DNA of 64,000 nt. Source: Closterium sp. Naga37s-1 (lineage: Eukaryota; Streptophyta; Zygnematophyceae; Desmidiales; Closteriaceae). Under the pieces are notes generated by a model. It searched no databases and was not told the origin of the DNA. It saw only the letters and a program-made list of their open reading frames with translations. Location: contig CANJKZ010000910.1 in the NCBI GenBank assembly GCA_947471745.1, positions 1,828,501-1,892,500 of the forward strand, read 5' to 3'. The position numbers and the translations under genes are program-made. The stretch's first letter is position 1. Every line of letters starts with the position of its first letter. Shown here piece by piece: positions 63,216-64,000 of the stretch.

Positions 63216-64000
63216 GGGAGCAGGATCCTGGGGTGAGGGGGTCTACCGGAGGGGGACCTGGAGCAAGGAAGAGTGGCGAGGGTGGAAGAGGGGCAGTGCG
63301 GTAGGGGAAAATACGGTAAAACGGAACCGACTCGTCAAACGTGACGTCCTGAGAGGGCAGGACACGGCACGAGGTGGGGTGGTAAAACTGCCAGCCAGGC
63401 GCGTCAGGGGGAAAGCCAAGGAAGACGCAAGAAATAGCGCAGACGGAGAGCTTGTCCGCGGACGTATCGTGAACAAAGGCACGAGAACCCCAGACCCAGA
63501 ACACCGACGCAACGCCAACCTTCCCCGTCTAACGTAGTGTAGGCGAGGTCTCCGGCAAGGAGACACGGGGCCAGAGGTTGAGCTGATGCGCAGCGTAACG
63601 GACCGCAAACGGCCACAGAAAGTGGGGAGCAGCCGCATGGATCATGGAGGTACGAGCGACCTCCATGACTAAGCCAATGTGGCACGCAATCCTATTTTGC
63701 TGCGGGGAGGCTGGAAGCGTGAGCGACTGGAGAATGCCCTCCCCACGACAAAAGTCCCGCAAGAGGTCGAAGGAGAACTCACCACCTCTGTCAGAGTGCA
63801 GACGCAGGACAGGATGGTCCTTGCGGAACCGCTCGCGGAGCTGGAGACGGACTGCGCGGACCCAAGGGATCAAGACATCAGGGACCTCACCCTTGCTGCG
63901 CAAAGGGAAGGCCGTGGTGTAACGCGTGTAGTCGTCAACAACCAGCAGAGAGTAGCGCTCGCGGCCCTGTCCAGTGACGCGGGCTGGGCCCCACACGTCC
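63216..64000 (-). pseudogene. Cop-7 integrase, partial at the window end
   Basis: On the minus strand: DVWGPARV, VVDDYTRYTTAF, LHSDRGGEF, then QQNRIACHIGLVM, where a 3-base loss and substitutions remove the catalytic Glu of the QNGIAERRIG motif. HAAAPHFLWPFAV, a stop at about 63529 (TAG where TGG is expected) and FLGFPPDAPGWQFYHP follow. Protease and gag lie beyond position 64000. Confidence 0.85.

Larger units (their letters stand above)
53385..64000 (-). mobile_element. Cop-7: copia element, minus strand, runs off the window, interrupted by Cop-8
   Basis: The 3' LTR is at 53385-53515. Going upward on the minus strand: 3' block, RNase H and RT (53781-54960), RT start and pre-RT (55005-55800), linker (55801-56262 and 62761-63215), integrase (63216-64000). 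Gag and the 5' LTR are outside. The LTR is close to that of Cop-1, so they are one subfamily. Confidence 0.92.

Overview
This is eukaryotic nuclear DNA, almost certainly from a plant-lineage (streptophyte) genome. It is packed with nested LTR retrotransposons of the Ty1/copia and Ty3/gypsy (chromodomain) types and holds one convincing spliced host gene. The GC-rich coding sequence, Ala- and Gly-rich proteins, short GT-AG introns and the look of the copia family suggest a charophyte alga such as Closterium (Zygnematophyceae). That placement is an inference; no rRNA or organelle marker is present to confirm it.

Layout. 1-795: 3' end of a chromovirus (Ty3-A) with its LTR. 796-1906: non-coding DNA with a CTC microsatellite. 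1907-22807: a chromovirus (Ty3-B) split by two copia elements, Cop-1 (4929-11614, plus strand, target duplication TACTT) and Cop-2 (12877-19814, minus strand, TTTGG). 22815-22940: an 18-bp tandem repeat. 23537-26632: a deleted Ty3 element of another lineage (Ty3-C). 26716-40328: Cop-4 (plus), whose integrase is interrupted by Cop-3 (29070-36416, GGTTG). 40329 to about 46390: Cop-5 (plus), lacking its 5' LTR. 47151-51941: a host gene of at least 13 exons encoding an unrecognised Ala-rich, coiled-coil-like protein. 52332-53384: a Cop-6 fragment (minus) holding a solo LTR of an unrelated family (52805-53329). 53385 to beyond the window end: Cop-7 (minus), interrupted by Cop-8 (56268-62755, plus, CATTA). 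Cop-8 has one uninterrupted 1589-residue Gag-Pol frame and is the best candidate for a recently active element.

Cop-1 to Cop-7 form one unusual copia superfamily. They have about 130-bp LTRs with a shared inverted repeat (GGGTACAA...TTGTACCC), a private GC-rich tandem array between primer site and gag where that region survives, a Gly-rich Gag spacer, a non-canonical zinc motif (C-x13-C-x3-H-x4-C), a QQLREW motif present both in Gag and in a Gly/Ala-rich integrase-RT linker, and a conserved 3' untranslated block with short hairpins just before the polypurine tract. Their frames are broken mostly by TAG at positions where sister copies have CAG (Gln). This fits deamination of methylated CHG sites and looks like the footprint of silencing rather than of recoding.

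Limits: boundaries come from reading the two LTRs and target duplications by eye. Domain calls rest on visible motifs. No database search was possible.
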